A stretch of DNA of 64,000 nt from Acidovorax sp. NB1 (lineage in GTDB: Bacteria > Pseudomonadota > Gammaproteobacteria > Burkholderiales > Burkholderiaceae_C). Within the stretch, counting starts at the first letter, position 1. Each line of letters begins with the position of its first letter. A program made the translations under genes and the position numbers. Positions 17,684-30,393 of this stretch are shown here, in pieces. Below the pieces are notes generated by a model. It searched no databases. It saw nothing but the letters and a program-made list of their open reading frames with translations, and had not been told where the DNA came from. The stretch spans positions 1 through 64,000 of the forward strand of contig NZ_BJHU01000005.1 of NCBI RefSeq assembly GCF_005405905.1. Direction: 5' to 3'.

Positions 17684-18757
17684 ATGTTTTTCAAGAAGTC
17701 TTCTCCGCTTGCGACCGCCGCCCTGGTTCCATCCACCCAGGGCTTTGACGCGCAGCACGAGCGATCGGTGATCGCAGAGATGCTTCTCAAGCGCTCGGCC
17801 AAGCTGATCCTGGGACGCAGCGAGCTGGAGATCATCCGTGGGGTCTGCCAGGCCATCGTCGATGTCACCAGCCACATCCGTCTGGCCTGGACCTGGTTTG
17901 GCCCGACCGACACGCAGACCATCCGCCCGCAGGTGTACGCAGGCCCGGCGGCCACCTATGCCGAGTCGTTGACCATCGAGCGCAACCTGCTCACCCGGAT
18001 TGGCCCTGCCTTCACCACGCTGGAGGGCAAGTCCGCTGGCCCTTTCTCGGTGTCGCAGCTCTCCTTGTTTGGTCCCTGGCGCGAGGCGGCGCGCCACCAC
18101 GGCATTCACCACGTGCTGGCCTTGCCCATTGCCTCCACCTTCAATGGCTACAGCGGCATCTTTGTACTTTATGCCGACCGTGATGGCTACTTTGACGAAG
18201 TCGGCGAGAGCCTGTTTGCGGGGCTGGCCGAGCTGTTTGGCTCGCTCATGACCGTGGCCGCCGAGCGCCAGGAGCTGCAGCGCGCCGCCTACCACGATGC
18301 GCTTACCGGGCTGCTCAACCGCCACGCGGTGGACCTGGTCGACCGGCGCGTGTACCGTGCCTCCCTCTTCGAGCCCGCTTCGTCCATCCTGCTCATGGAC
18401 CTGGACCGTTTCAAGAGCATCAATGACCGCTTTGGCCACGACGCCGGCGACAAGGCCCTGCAGGCAGTGGCCCGGGTGCTGACCGTTGCCCTGCGGCGCG
18501 GCGACGAGATCATTCGCTGGGGCGGTGAGGAGTTTCTTGTCTGTCTGCCTCAGACTGCGCTGCCCGACGCGCTGAAGGTGGCCGAAAAACTGCGCCGCGC
18601 CGTGGAGGGCATCACCGAGCCCGAGCAGCTCACAGTGTCCATCGGCGCTTGCGAGATCCCTGCGCTGCAGCACCTGCCGCAGGCCGTGGCTCGCGCGGAC
18701 GAGGCCCTTTTCAAGGCCAAGTCGGGTGGGCGTAACCAGGTGTGTGTGTTGCCCTGA
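17684..18757 (+). CDS. GAF-GGDEF diguanylate cyclase
   Basis: This 357-residue cytoplasmic protein begins at ATG 17684. A GAF-like sensor spans about 40-190 (VCQAIVDVTSHIRLAWTWFGP). The GGDEF domain (about 195-355) has the variant motif RWGGEEFLV, which is catalytically competent, and RRGD five residues upstream as the inhibitory site. It follows the CHASE-EAL protein after 131 bp and may be co-expressed with it. Confidence 0.87.
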   Translation: MFFKKSSPLATAALVPSTQGFDAQHERSVIAEMLLKRSAKLILGRSELEIIRGVCQAIVDVTSHIRLAWTWFGPTDTQTIRPQVYAGPAATYAESLTIERNLLTRIGPAFTTLEGKSAGPFSVSQLSLFGPWREAARHHGIHHVLALPIASTFNGYSGIFVLYADRDGYFDEVGESLFAGLAELFGSLMTVAAERQELQRAAYHDALTGLLNRHAVDLVDRRVYRASLFEPASSILLMDLDRFKSINDRFGHDAGDKALQAVARVLTVALRRGDEIIRWGGEEFLVCLPQTALPDALKVAEKLRRAVEGITEPEQLTVSIGACEIPALQHLPQAVARADEALFKAKSGGRNQVCVLP

Positions 18758-18772
18758 TAGCGGCGGTCTTTG

Positions 18773-18835
18773 AATATCAAAATTGATAGCAATAAACCCA
18801 TATTGCAAAGGCGCACAAGGCCGATTTGTCTGAAA
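18773..18835. repeat. Copy of the dispersed AT-rich repeat
   Basis: AAAATTGATAGCAATAAACC followed about 30 bases later by AAGGCCGATTTG, in the gap before smc. It fits the same TTGATAGC...GGCC pattern as the copies at 6529 and 28893. Confidence 0.55.
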
Positions 18836-19018
18836 TTCTGATAATGGCGTGCCTGCTGGCGACCTCAGCGGTGCTTGGCCCCCAGGGGCGGGTAGGCGGC
18901 GCGGTATCATTCTGGCCTTGCCTACACCCGGCCCTGCCGGTGTGTTTCATGCCGGGACTGCACACCGGCGCCCTGGTTGACCGCCGCGTCTCTTCTGCAT
19001 TTATCCGCCATCTGATCC

Positions 19019-22000
19019 GTGCGTCTTACCTCCATAAAGCTTTCCGGTTTCAAGTCGTTCGCTGAACCCACCAACTTCATGCTGCCCGGCCAGTTGGTGG
19101 GCGTGGTGGGGCCGAATGGCTGCGGCAAGTCCAACATCATGGACGCGGTGCGCTGGGTGCTGGGCGAGAGCAAGGCCAGCGAGCTGCGCGGCGAGAGCAT
19201 GCAGGACGTGATCTTCAGCGGCACCACCACGCGCAAGCAGGCCAGCCGCGCGAGTGTGGAGCTGGTGTTCGACAACTCCGACCACCGTGCGGGCGGCCAG
19301 TGGAGCCAGTACGGCGAAGTGGCCGTGCGCCGCGTGCTCACGCGCGACGGCACCAGCAGCTACTACCTCAACAACCAGCCCGTGCGCCGCCGCGACGTGC
19401 AGGACGTGTTCCTGGGCACGGGCCTGGGGCCCCGCGCCTACGCCATCATCGGCCAGGGCACCATCAGCCGCATCATCGAAAGCCGCCCCGAGGAGCTGCG
19501 CCTGTTCCTCGAAGAAGCCGCGGGTGTCTCCAAATACAAAGAGCGCCGCCGCGAGACCGAAAACCGCCTCTCGGACACGCGCGAGAACCTCACGCGCGTC
19601 GAAGATATCCTGCGCGAGCTGAACGCCAACCTCGAAAAACTCGAAAAACAGGCCGAAGTCGCCGCCAAATACAACGCGCTGAACTCCGATGCCACGCTCA
19701 AGCAGCACCAGCTGTGGTTCCTGAAGCGGGCCGACGCCGAGGCCGACCAGACCAAGGTGCGCCTCGATGGCCTGCAGGCCGTGAACGATCTGGAATCGCG
19801 CATGGCCGACCTGCGCGCGGTCGAGTCCGACCTCGAAACCATCCGCCAGGCCCACTATGCCGCCGGTGACCAGGTCAACCAGGCCCAGGGCAAGCTGTAC
19901 GAAGCCACGGCCGAAGTCGGCAAGCTCGAAGCCGAGATCCGCTACGTGGTCGAGGGCCGCCAGCGCGTGGAGCAGCGCCTGGTGCAGCTGGCAGAGCAGA
20001 TCGCCCAGTGGCAAGCCCGCAAGGAAGACGCCGACGTGGAGCTGGAAAACCTGGTCGGGGCCGGTGTGGACGCCGAAGAGCGCGCCGAACTGCTGGCCGC
20101 CCAGGTGGAAGAGCAGGCCATGCAGCTGCCCGACCTGGAAGACGCCCTGCGCCAGGCCCAAAGCCGCACGGCCGAACAGCGCAGCAGCGTGGTGCAGGTG
20201 CAGCAGCAGATTGGTGTGCTGGCCGCCGAGCAGCGCAGCTTTGACGAGCAAAGCCGTCAGCTCGATGCCCGCTTTGAGCGCCTGCGCACCGACCGCAATG
20301 CACTGGCCGCACCCGACGAAGCCCGCCTGACCAACCTGCGCGAGCAGCTCGATGAAGCGCAGGAAATCGCCGAAACCACCGAGGCCCGCCTGCACGAGCT
20401 GCAGGAGTCCGTACCTCAGCTCGACGACGACCGCCGCACCCGCCAGCAGGCCGTGAACAGCGAAAGCGCGCGCCAGGCCGAGCTGTCTGCCCGCATGGAG
20501 GCGCTCAAGGCGCTGCAGGAAAAGGTCAAGACCGACGGCAAGCTGCGCCCCTGGCTCGCCAAGCACGGCCTCGACAGCCTGCAAGGCCTGTGGAGCCGCA
20601 TCCACATCGAACCAGGCTGGGAGAACGCACTTGAAGCCGCGCTGCGCGAGCGCCTGGGCGCACTCGAAGTCGGGCGCCTGGACATGGTGCGCGGCTTTCT
20701 GGGATCGGGCGGCACCGATGCGCCCCCCGCGCGCCTGGCCTTCTACAGCGCCCCGGCTGCAGGCCAAGCCGAAACCCCGTCCCAGCACCAGCGTCTGTCC
20801 GACCTGCTGCGCCTGAACGATGCCGGCCTGCGTGCCGTGCTCACCGACTGGCTGCGGGGCTGCACCACCGCCCCCACGCTCGATGAAGCCCTGGCCCGCC
20901 GCAGCCAGCTGCAGCCCGGTGAAGTGGTTTACGTGCCCACGGGCCATGCAGTCAGCGCCCACAGCGTGAGTTTTTATGCGCAGGACTCCGAGCAATCGGG
21001 CCTGCTGGCCCGCGCGCAGGAGATCGAGCACCTTGAAAAGGAGCTGCGCGCTCAGGCCCTGATTGCCGAAGAGTCGCGCACCGCACTGGTCCGCGCCGAG
21101 GCGGCTTATGCCGATGCCTCGCAGCGTCTGGTGTCCGCACGCCGCGAAGCCACCGAGGCCCAGAGCCGCGCGCACGAGCTGCAGGTCGAAACCCTGCGCC
21201 TTTCGCAGCTGGCCGAGCAGACCCGCGCGCGCAGCCAGCAAATCGACGGCGACCTGGCCGAGGTCGAGGCCCAGCTGGCCGACCTGCAGGAACGCCGCGT
21301 GGCCGCCGAGTCGCGCTTTGAAGAGCTGGACATGCAACTGGCCGACAGCCAGGAGCGCGAGGCGCAGCTGGGCGACAAGGTGATCGAGGCCGAGCGCAAG
21401 CTCACCGCCTGCCGCGAGCAGCAGCGCACGCTGGAGCGCCAGGCGCAAGAGGCCACGTTCTCGCAGCGCAGCCTGGAGGCGCGCCGTGCTGAATTGAACC
21501 GCTCCATCGAAACCGCCACGCAGCAGGCCAAGGCCCTGGCTGACGAGGAGCAGCGCGCCCGAGACGAACTCGCCCGCCTGTCCGACGCTGCGGCCCAGGG
21601 GGGGCTGCAGGCCGCCCTGGACGTGAAGATGGAGCGCGAAAAGGCCCTGGGTGCCCAGCGCAGCGAATACGACGACCTGACCACCAAGCTGCGCGCCAGC
21701 GACGAGCGCCGCATGCAGCTGGAGCGCGCCCTCGACCCGCTGCGCGCGCGCATCACCGAGTTCCAGCTCAAGGAACAGGCCGCACGCCTGGGCCTGGAGC
21801 AGTACACCACCTTGCTGCAGGACGCCCAGGCCGACCTGGACGCCGTTGCGCGCTCCATCGAGGAGGGCAATGTGCGTGTGGGCGGCCTGCAAAGCGAAAT
21901 CGACCGCCTGCACCGCGAAATCGCCGCACTCGGTGCCGTCAACCTGGCTGCGCTGGATGAACTCAAGCTGGCCAGCGAGCGCAAGGTGTTCCTCGATGCG

Positions 22001-22543
22001 CAGACCGCCGACCTGACCGAGGCCATGAACACGCTGGAAGACGCGATCCGCAAGATCGACGGCGAAACGCGCCAGCTGCTCTCAGGCACCTTCGATACCG
22101 TGAACGCGCACTTTGGCCGCATGTTCCCCGAGCTGTTTGGTGGCGGCCAGGCCAAGCTCATCATCACCGGCGACGAAATCCTCGACTCCGGCGTGCAGGT
22201 GATGGCACAGCCGCCCGGCAAGAAGAACCAGACCATCCACCTGCTGTCGGGTGGCGAGAAGGCGCTCACCGCCATTGCGCTGGTGTTTGCCATCTTCCAG
22301 CTCAACCCCGCGCCGTTCTGCCTGCTGGACGAGGTGGACGCGCCGCTGGACGACGCCAACACCGAGCGTTATGCCAAGCTGGTGTCCAGCATGAGCAAGG
22401 GCACGCAGTTCCTGTTCATCAGCCACAACAAGATCGCGATGGAAATGGCCGAGCAACTGATCGGCGTGACCATGCAGGAGCAGGGCGTGTCGCGCATCGT
22501 GGCGGTGGACATGGAGTCCGCTTTGTCGATGGTGGATGTATGA
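19019..22543 (+). CDS. smc: SMC, chromosome condensation ATPase
   Basis: The 1,174-residue protein starts with GTG (MRLTSIKLSGFKSFAEPT). Walker A GPNGCGKSNIMDAVRWVLGE lies near residue 32. Two long coiled coils rich in Glu, Gln, Arg and Ala flank a hinge region at about 510-660, and the C-terminal head carries LSGGEKALTAIAL and Walker B FCLLDEVDAPLDDAN. It entraps DNA for chromosome segregation with ScpA and ScpB (not in this window). The length is normal for the family. It is followed by zipA and ligA, the usual beta-proteobacterial order. Confidence 0.96.
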   Translation: MRLTSIKLSGFKSFAEPTNFMLPGQLVGVVGPNGCGKSNIMDAVRWVLGESKASELRGESMQDVIFSGTTTRKQASRASVELVFDNSDHRAGGQWSQYGEVAVRRVLTRDGTSSYYLNNQPVRRRDVQDVFLGTGLGPRAYAIIGQGTISRIIESRPEELRLFLEEAAGVSKYKERRRETENRLSDTRENLTRVEDILRELNANLEKLEKQAEVAAKYNALNSDATLKQHQLWFLKRADAEADQTKVRLDGLQAVNDLESRMADLRAVESDLETIRQAHYAAGDQVNQAQGKLYEATAEVGKLEAEIRYVVEGRQRVEQRLVQLAEQIAQWQARKEDADVELENLVGAGVDAEERAELLAAQVEEQAMQLPDLEDALRQAQSRTAEQRSSVVQVQQQIGVLAAEQRSFDEQSRQLDARFERLRTDRNALAAPDEARLTNLREQLDEAQEIAETTEARLHELQESVPQLDDDRRTRQQAVNSESARQAELSARMEALKALQEKVKTDGKLRPWLAKHGLDSLQGLWSRIHIEPGWENALEAALRERLGALEVGRLDMVRGFLGSGGTDAPPARLAFYSAPAAGQAETPSQHQRLSDLLRLNDAGLRAVLTDWLRGCTTAPTLDEALARRSQLQPGEVVYVPTGHAVSAHSVSFYAQDSEQSGLLARAQEIEHLEKELRAQALIAEESRTALVRAEAAYADASQRLVSARREATEAQSRAHELQVETLRLSQLAEQTRARSQQIDGDLAEVEAQLADLQERRVAAESRFEELDMQLADSQEREAQLGDKVIEAERKLTACREQQRTLERQAQEATFSQRSLEARRAELNRSIETATQQAKALADEEQRARDELARLSDAAAQGGLQAALDVKMEREKALGAQRSEYDDLTTKLRASDERRMQLERALDPLRARITEFQLKEQAARLGLEQYTTLLQDAQADLDAVARSIEEGNVRVGGLQSEIDRLHREIAALGAVNLAALDELKLASERKVFLDAQTADLTEAMNTLEDAIRKIDGETRQLLSGTFDTVNAHFGRMFPELFGGGQAKLIITGDEILDSGVQVMAQPPGKKNQTIHLLSGGEKALTAIALVFAIFQLNPAPFCLLDEVDAPLDDANTERYAKLVSSMSKGTQFLFISHNKIAMEMAEQLIGVTMQEQGVSRIVAVDMESALSMVDV

Positions 22544-22547
22544 GCTT

Positions 22548-22630
22548 GCCCCCTGAGCCGCTTCGCGCCTTCCCCCTCAAGGGGACGACGCCCTCGCTGC
22601 GGGGCGGCCCTCGCTTGGCGTCCCTCGCAC
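22548..22630. repeat. Intergenic GC-rich repeat (CCCTCAAGGGG type), copy A
   Basis: The segment contains CCCCCTCAAGGGGACGACGC and CCCTCGCTGCGGGGCGGCCC. A diverged reverse-strand copy sits at about 41216-41270 between dapE and the pilus ATPase gene, so this is a dispersed family. Confidence 0.6.
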
Positions 22631-22694
22631 GGGCCGCGCCAGTCCGATCCGTCATGGGCGTGGGCAATGCAACGGTTAGCCGAAAATTCTTTCT

Positions 22695-25909
<3,215 letters not shown>

Positions 25910-25958
25910 CGCCCCCTGTTTTGCACTTTTTTTGCGCTCCTTTTTCTCTGGGTTTTTG

Positions 25959-28262
25959 ATGCGCACCTTGTTGCTTTCTCTCCAGGCCCGCGCTGCGGCC
26001 CTGCTCCGCTGGCTGTCCGGCCTGTTCGCCTGGATGCCCCGGCCACTGCGCCGCGCGCTGCTGTGGGGCACCCTGGCGGTGCCTGCCGTGTTGCTGGCCT
26101 ACACGCTGGTGCTGATCCCGTTCACGCCTTCCATCAGCGATATCCGCAAGGCCAAGAGCGAGCTGCCTGCGCAGCTCATGTCGGTGGATGGCAAGCTGCT
26201 GGCCGAGTACCGCTGGGCCAACCGCGAATGGGTGGAGCTGAACGAAATCTCGCCCAATGTGGTGAATGCGCTCATCGCCACCGAAGACCACCGTTTTTAC
26301 GACCACTTCGGGCTGGACTGGAAGCGCACGGCATCGTCGGTGGTGCACACGCTGCGGGGTGATCCGCAGGGCGGCTCCACCATCACGCAACAGCTGGCGC
26401 GCAACCTGTTTCCGGACGAGATCGGCCGCTCGCGCGTATTCCCGCAGGCGCTCACGCGCAAGCTCAAGGAGGCGATCACCGCCCTCAAGATCGAGGCCTC
26501 ATACACCAAGGACGAGATCCTGGAGACCTACCTCAACACCGTGCCGTTTCTGTACAACGCCTACGGCATCGAGATGGCCGCGCGCACGTATTTCGACAAG
26601 TCGGCCGACAAGCTCAACGTGCTGGAAAGCGCCACGCTGATCGGCATGCTCAAGGGCACGGCCTACTACAACCCCGTGCTCAACCCCGAGCGTGCGCAGG
26701 CGCGGCGCAACACGGTGCTGTCGCAGATGGTCAAGCGCGGCAAGCTCGAAGCAAAACAGCTGGAAGCGCTGCAAAAGCGTCCGCTGCGCGTCAACTTCGA
26801 ACGCCAGACCGAGGTGATGGGCCCCGCACCGCACTTTGCGATGCAGCTGCGCAAGCAGCTCATCGAGTGGGCCGACAGCCATGGCTACAACCTGTATGCC
26901 GATGGCCTGGTAATCCGCACCACCATCGACTCGCGCCTGCAGTCCATCGCCAACCAGGCCGTGGCGCGGCAGGGCCGCCAGCTGCAGGGGGTGGCGGACA
27001 CCGCCTGGTCGCAGCGCAATGGTTGGGGCCCGAACAACGAGCTGGTGCAGACGCTGGTGCGTGAAAGCGCTGAATACCGCGTGGCCGTGGACAAGGGCGA
27101 GGCCCCCGAGGATGCGCTCAAGGCGCTGCTGGAGGACACCAGCTTTCTGCAGAAGCTGCGGGCAGAAAAGACGCGGGTGCAGGCCGGGTTTCTGGCGCAG
27201 GACCCGGTCACCGGCCATGTGCTGGCCTGGGTAGGCAGCCGCGACTTTGCGCAAGACCCGTTCGACCATGTGCAGGCCGCGCGGCGCCAGCCGGGTTCCA
27301 CCTTCAAACCCTTTGTGTATGGCGCAGCCTTTGCGCAGGGCGCGTCACCCGAAGACACGCTCATGGATTCGGCCGTGGAAATCCCCCTGGGCGGCGGCCG
27401 CGTGTGGCGCCCCACCGATGGCGGCCCGCCCAGCGACGAACCCATGACGCTGGCCGACGGCCTGGCGCGGTCCAAGAACACCATCACCGCCCAGGTCATG
27501 CACCAGGTGGGCCCGGCGCGTGTGGCCGAAGTGGCGCGGGCCCTGGGCGTGCGCCAGTCCAAGCTTGAAGAGGTGCCCTCGCTTGCGCTGGGCACGAGCC
27601 CGGTCACGCTCAAGGAAATGGTGTCGGCCTACAGCTCCATCGCCAATCTGGGGCGCTATGTGGAGCCGGTGCTCATCACCCGCATCGAAGACCGCCATGG
27701 CAAGGTGCTGGAGACCTTTGCCCCGCCTGCCTCTGAGGCGGTGTTCGACGCCCGCGCCGCGCAGATCCTGCGCAACACCATGCGTGGCGCCATCGACTAC
27801 GGCACGGCCACCGCCATCCGCAGCCGCTACGGCATCCAGGCCGACGTGGCGGGCAAGACGGGCACCACCCAGGACAACACCGACGGCTGGTTCATCCTGA
27901 TGAATCCGCGTGTGGTGGTGGGTGCCTGGGCGGGCTTCAATGACGGCCGCATCACCCTGCGCAGCGACCATTGGGGCCAGGGCGCCCGCAGTGCGCTGCC
28001 CATGGTGGGCGAGTTCATGCAGCAGGCCATCCGCAGCAAGGTGATCGATGGCAACGACCGGTTTGTGGACGAGTTCGATACCCGCCCGGTGCCCGCGCCC
28101 GACAGCTCGCTGGACACCATGCGCGACTGGATCCGGGGGCTGTTCCGCAGCGACCCGCAGCAGCCCTCCCTGCCCGGCGGCAGGCCCCCACAGGGCGCAC
28201 CGGGCATCCCCAGCCCGTCGGCGCCGGTCCCGGTGCCTGCCGAGGAGCGGGTGGGCGGTTGA
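25959..28262 (+). CDS. Bifunctional class A penicillin-binding protein (PBP1-type)
   Basis: The 767-residue protein starts at ATG 25959 (MRTLLLSLQARAAALLRWL). One membrane segment lies near 35-55. The glycosyltransferase-51 domain (about 85-260) contains EDHRFYDHFGLDWKR and GGSTITQQLARNLF. The transpeptidase domain has PGSTFKPFVYG (serine nucleophile in S-x-x-K), ARSKNT and AGKTGTTQDNTDGWF. It polymerises and crosslinks peptidoglycan at the inner membrane. The ending is Pro/Ala-rich and disordered. It lies 49 bp after ligA and is possibly co-transcribed with it. Confidence 0.92.
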   Translation: MRTLLLSLQARAAALLRWLSGLFAWMPRPLRRALLWGTLAVPAVLLAYTLVLIPFTPSISDIRKAKSELPAQLMSVDGKLLAEYRWANREWVELNEISPNVVNALIATEDHRFYDHFGLDWKRTASSVVHTLRGDPQGGSTITQQLARNLFPDEIGRSRVFPQALTRKLKEAITALKIEASYTKDEILETYLNTVPFLYNAYGIEMAARTYFDKSADKLNVLESATLIGMLKGTAYYNPVLNPERAQARRNTVLSQMVKRGKLEAKQLEALQKRPLRVNFERQTEVMGPAPHFAMQLRKQLIEWADSHGYNLYADGLVIRTTIDSRLQSIANQAVARQGRQLQGVADTAWSQRNGWGPNNELVQTLVRESAEYRVAVDKGEAPEDALKALLEDTSFLQKLRAEKTRVQAGFLAQDPVTGHVLAWVGSRDFAQDPFDHVQAARRQPGSTFKPFVYGAAFAQGASPEDTLMDSAVEIPLGGGRVWRPTDGGPPSDEPMTLADGLARSKNTITAQVMHQVGPARVAEVARALGVRQSKLEEVPSLALGTSPVTLKEMVSAYSSIANLGRYVEPVLITRIEDRHGKVLETFAPPASEAVFDARAAQILRNTMRGAIDYGTATAIRSRYGIQADVAGKTGTTQDNTDGWFILMNPRVVVGAWAGFNDGRITLRSDHWGQGARSALPMVGEFMQQAIRSKVIDGNDRFVDEFDTRPVPAPDSSLDTMRDWIRGLFRSDPQQPSLPGGRPPQGAPGIPSPSAPVPVPAEERVGG

Positions 28263-28330
28263 AGAGCCGGTATGGCGCCGCATGACGGTGGCGGACGCAG
28301 AACGCTGCAACCCGCTGGCGGCGCGCCTGT

Positions 28331-28882
28331 TTACTCGATATCGATCATGTGCAGGCCAAAGGCTCCGGCCTTTCGGTCTGCAAAGTAGGCCACCAGCGTT
28401 TCCTTCACGGTGCGGAAGGCCAGTTCGTCCCAGGGCACCTCGTCTTCGGTGAACAGCCGTGCCTCGATGGTTTCGTAGCCCGGGTTGAACTGGTCGCTGA
28501 GCAGCGTGGCCCGGTAGAACAGATGCACCTGGCCCACGCGGGGGACGTTGAGCAGGCTGAACAGGGGGCCAATCTCGATCTGCGCACCCGCTTCTTCATC
28601 CGTCTCGCGCGCTGCGCCCTGGGCCGTGGTTTCGTCCAGCTCCATGAAGCCTGCGGGCAGCGTCCACTTGCCCCAGCGCGGCTCGATGTTGCGCTTGCAC
28701 AGCAGGATGCGGCCATCTGGCAGTGCGGGCACGGTGCCCACCACGTTCAGCGGGTTTTCGTAGTGCACCGTGTTGCAGGCGGGGCACACCGCACGCTGCT
28801 TGGTGTCGCCGTCGTCCGGCAGCCGATAGACCACGGAGGTGCCGCAGGCGCGGCAGTGTTTGATGGGGCTGCGGAAAGTCAT
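28331..28882 (-). CDS. NUDIX hydrolase with N-terminal zinc ribbon
   Basis: This 183-residue protein starts MTFRSPIKHC. An N-terminal CxxC...CxxC ribbon (CRACG at about 10-14, CPACN at about 33-37) precedes a NUDIX box (GFMELDETTAQGAARETDEE, near 90). The arrangement resembles NudC-like or ADP-ribose pyrophosphatase-type enzymes acting on nucleoside diphosphate derivatives. The exact substrate is unknown. It is convergent with the penicillin-binding protein gene. Confidence 0.85.
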   Translation of the reverse strand: MTFRSPIKHCRACGTSVVYRLPDDGDTKQRAVCPACNTVHYENPLNVVGTVPALPDGRILLCKRNIEPRWGKWTLPAGFMELDETTAQGAARETDEEAGAQIEIGPLFSLLNVPRVGQVHLFYRATLLSDQFNPGYETIEARLFTEDEVPWDELAFRTVKETLVAYFADRKAGAFGLHMIDIE

Positions 28883-28892
28883 GCGGGAATTT

Positions 28893-28955
28893 TGATCTAA
28901 AAATGGCCTCTGCGCTCGTCAGGTAAGCGCTGATAGCTATCAAAAAATGAGTGTT
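28893..28955. repeat. Best copy of the dispersed AT-rich hairpin repeat
   Basis: AAAAATGGCCTCTGCGCTCG, then AAGCGCTGATAGCTATCAAA. GCGCT and AGCGC can pair to form a stem, and GATAGCTATC is itself palindromic. It lies in the gap upstream of the NUDIX gene. Confidence 0.65.
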
Positions 28956-29005
28956 TGGAGCCTGGATACGATCCTGTCGGGATCGCAGGCAGGCTCCAGG
29001 CGGGC

Positions 29006-29701
29006 CTACACCACGCTCAGGCGCAGCGTGCCCAGGCCTTCCACGCCGCCTTCCAGCACATCGCCGCGCACCACGGCGCCCACGCCTTCGGGGGTGCCCG
29101 TGTAGATCAGGTCGCCAGGCTGCAGCTCCCACGCGGCCGACAGGTGCTCGATGGTTTCTGCAATGTTCCAGATGAGCTGGGTCACGGTGCTGCGCTGCCG
29201 GTCGGCACCGTTCACCTGCAGCCAGATGGCGGCGTTGGCCACGTCACCCGCCTGCTCGGCCGGGGTGATGGGGCCAATCGGCGCGCTGGCGTCAAACCCT
29301 TTGCCAATGCACCAGGGGCGGCCCTGTTTCTTCATGTCGTTCTGCAGGTCGCGGCGCGTCATGTCCAGGCCCACGGCGTAGCCGTAGATGTGGCTGAAGG
29401 CGTCGGCGGCTTTGATGTTCTTGCCGCCCTTGCCAATGGCGACCACCAGCTCGATCTCATGGTGCAGGTTGACGGTCAGGCTGGGGTAGGGCAGCTGGCC
29501 GGTGTCACCTGCGTTGACCACCACGATGGCGTCGGCGGGCTTCATGAAGAAGAAGGGCGGCTCGCGCCCGGTGAAGCCCATTTCCTTGGCGTGTTCTTCG
29601 TAGTTGCGGCCCACGCAGTAGATGCGGTGCACGGGGAAGTGGTCGGCGCTGCCCACCACTGGCACGCTGGGCACGGGTGCGGGAGAAAACACATAGCTCA
29701 T
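29006..29701 (-). CDS. Fumarylacetoacetate hydrolase family protein
   Basis: The 231-residue protein starts at 29701 (MSYVFSPAPVPSVPVVG). It has the FAH-fold metal-site motifs: HHEIELVVAIGK (Glu pair), GYAVGLDMTRRDLQ (Asp) and the GDLIYTGTPEGVGAV ending. Members act as fumarylpyruvate or acylpyruvate hydrolases. The size and the YCVGRNYEEHAKEMG start resemble fumarylpyruvate hydrolase of the gentisate pathway. It is divergent from a marR gene that is followed by maleylacetoacetate/maleylpyruvate isomerase, which supports a shared aromatic ring-cleavage role (gentisate or homogentisate). Confidence 0.85.
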   Translation of the reverse strand: MSYVFSPAPVPSVPVVGSADHFPVHRIYCVGRNYEEHAKEMGFTGREPPFFFMKPADAIVVVNAGDTGQLPYPSLTVNLHHEIELVVAIGKGGKNIKAADAFSHIYGYAVGLDMTRRDLQNDMKKQGRPWCIGKGFDASAPIGPITPAEQAGDVANAAIWLQVNGADRQRSTVTQLIWNIAETIEHLSAAWELQPGDLIYTGTPEGVGAVVRGDVLEGGVEGLGTLRLSVV

Positions 29702-29854
29702 GTCGGTCGGTCTTTCAGGTTTTCTGTCTATCTGGGAGTGGGTTGCGGCCCTGGGTGGTGCGGAACCCGCGAGGGTGAAATCGGGCGGGGCTAAGCCCCG
29801 TGGCAGTGTGCCATGGCTCTGGGCCGCTTGCTGTGGGGCGCTACACTCGCGCCC

Positions 29855-30310
29855 ATGGCAAAGAGCTTCGATTTCCACAACACGCCGGGCCACCTGGTGC
29901 GCCGCGCCCACCAGCGGACCGTGGCGCTTTTCATGGAAGAAACCGCCGGGTTCGACGTGACACCGGTGCAGTTCGCCATCCTGCACGAGCTGCTGGCCCA
30001 GCCGGGCGAAGACCAGGTCACGCTGGCGGCGCGTGTTGCATTTGATGCGGCGACTTCGGGATCCGTGATCGGGCGGCTGGAAAAGCGCGGCTGGATCCGC
30101 CGCGAGCCTGACACCCGCGACCGCCGCCGCAAGCTCCTGTGGATCACGCCCGAAGGCGAAGTGGCCGCGCTGCAGATGCGCGATGCCGCCCAGCGCGTGC
30201 AGGAGCGGCTGATGGCCCCGCTCAATGCGCAGGAGCGGGTGGATCTGATGTCCATCCTGTCCAAGGTCGTCTACAACCACCAGGATCCGGCGGGTACCTC
30301 GGGCGCCTGA
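29855..30310 (+). CDS. MarR-family transcriptional regulator
   Basis: The 151-residue protein starts at ATG 29855 (MAKSFDFHNTPGHLVRRAHQ). The winged helix is clear: FDVTPVQFAILHELL, then TLAARVAFDAATSGSVIGRLEKRGWIRREPDTRDRRRK. It lies between, and divergent from, the FAH-family gene and upstream of the isomerase gene, so it probably controls both. An aromatic ligand is likely but not shown. Confidence 0.87.
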   Translation: MAKSFDFHNTPGHLVRRAHQRTVALFMEETAGFDVTPVQFAILHELLAQPGEDQVTLAARVAFDAATSGSVIGRLEKRGWIRREPDTRDRRRKLLWITPEGEVAALQMRDAAQRVQERLMAPLNAQERVDLMSILSKVVYNHQDPAGTSGA

Positions 30311-30393
30311 CCTGCGCAGTCGGCAGCCGGGGCGCTGCCGCACCATAGTCTTCCGTCCAACCACCGGTTCATCGATTCATCGACGGGTCTCCC

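Noticed and set aside
19001-21913. Very long open frame on the strand opposite smc
   Set aside because: It is the shadow of high-GC smc codons: low-complexity Ala/Gly/Leu/Gln-rich, no domain, and fully covered by an unmistakable SMC protein.
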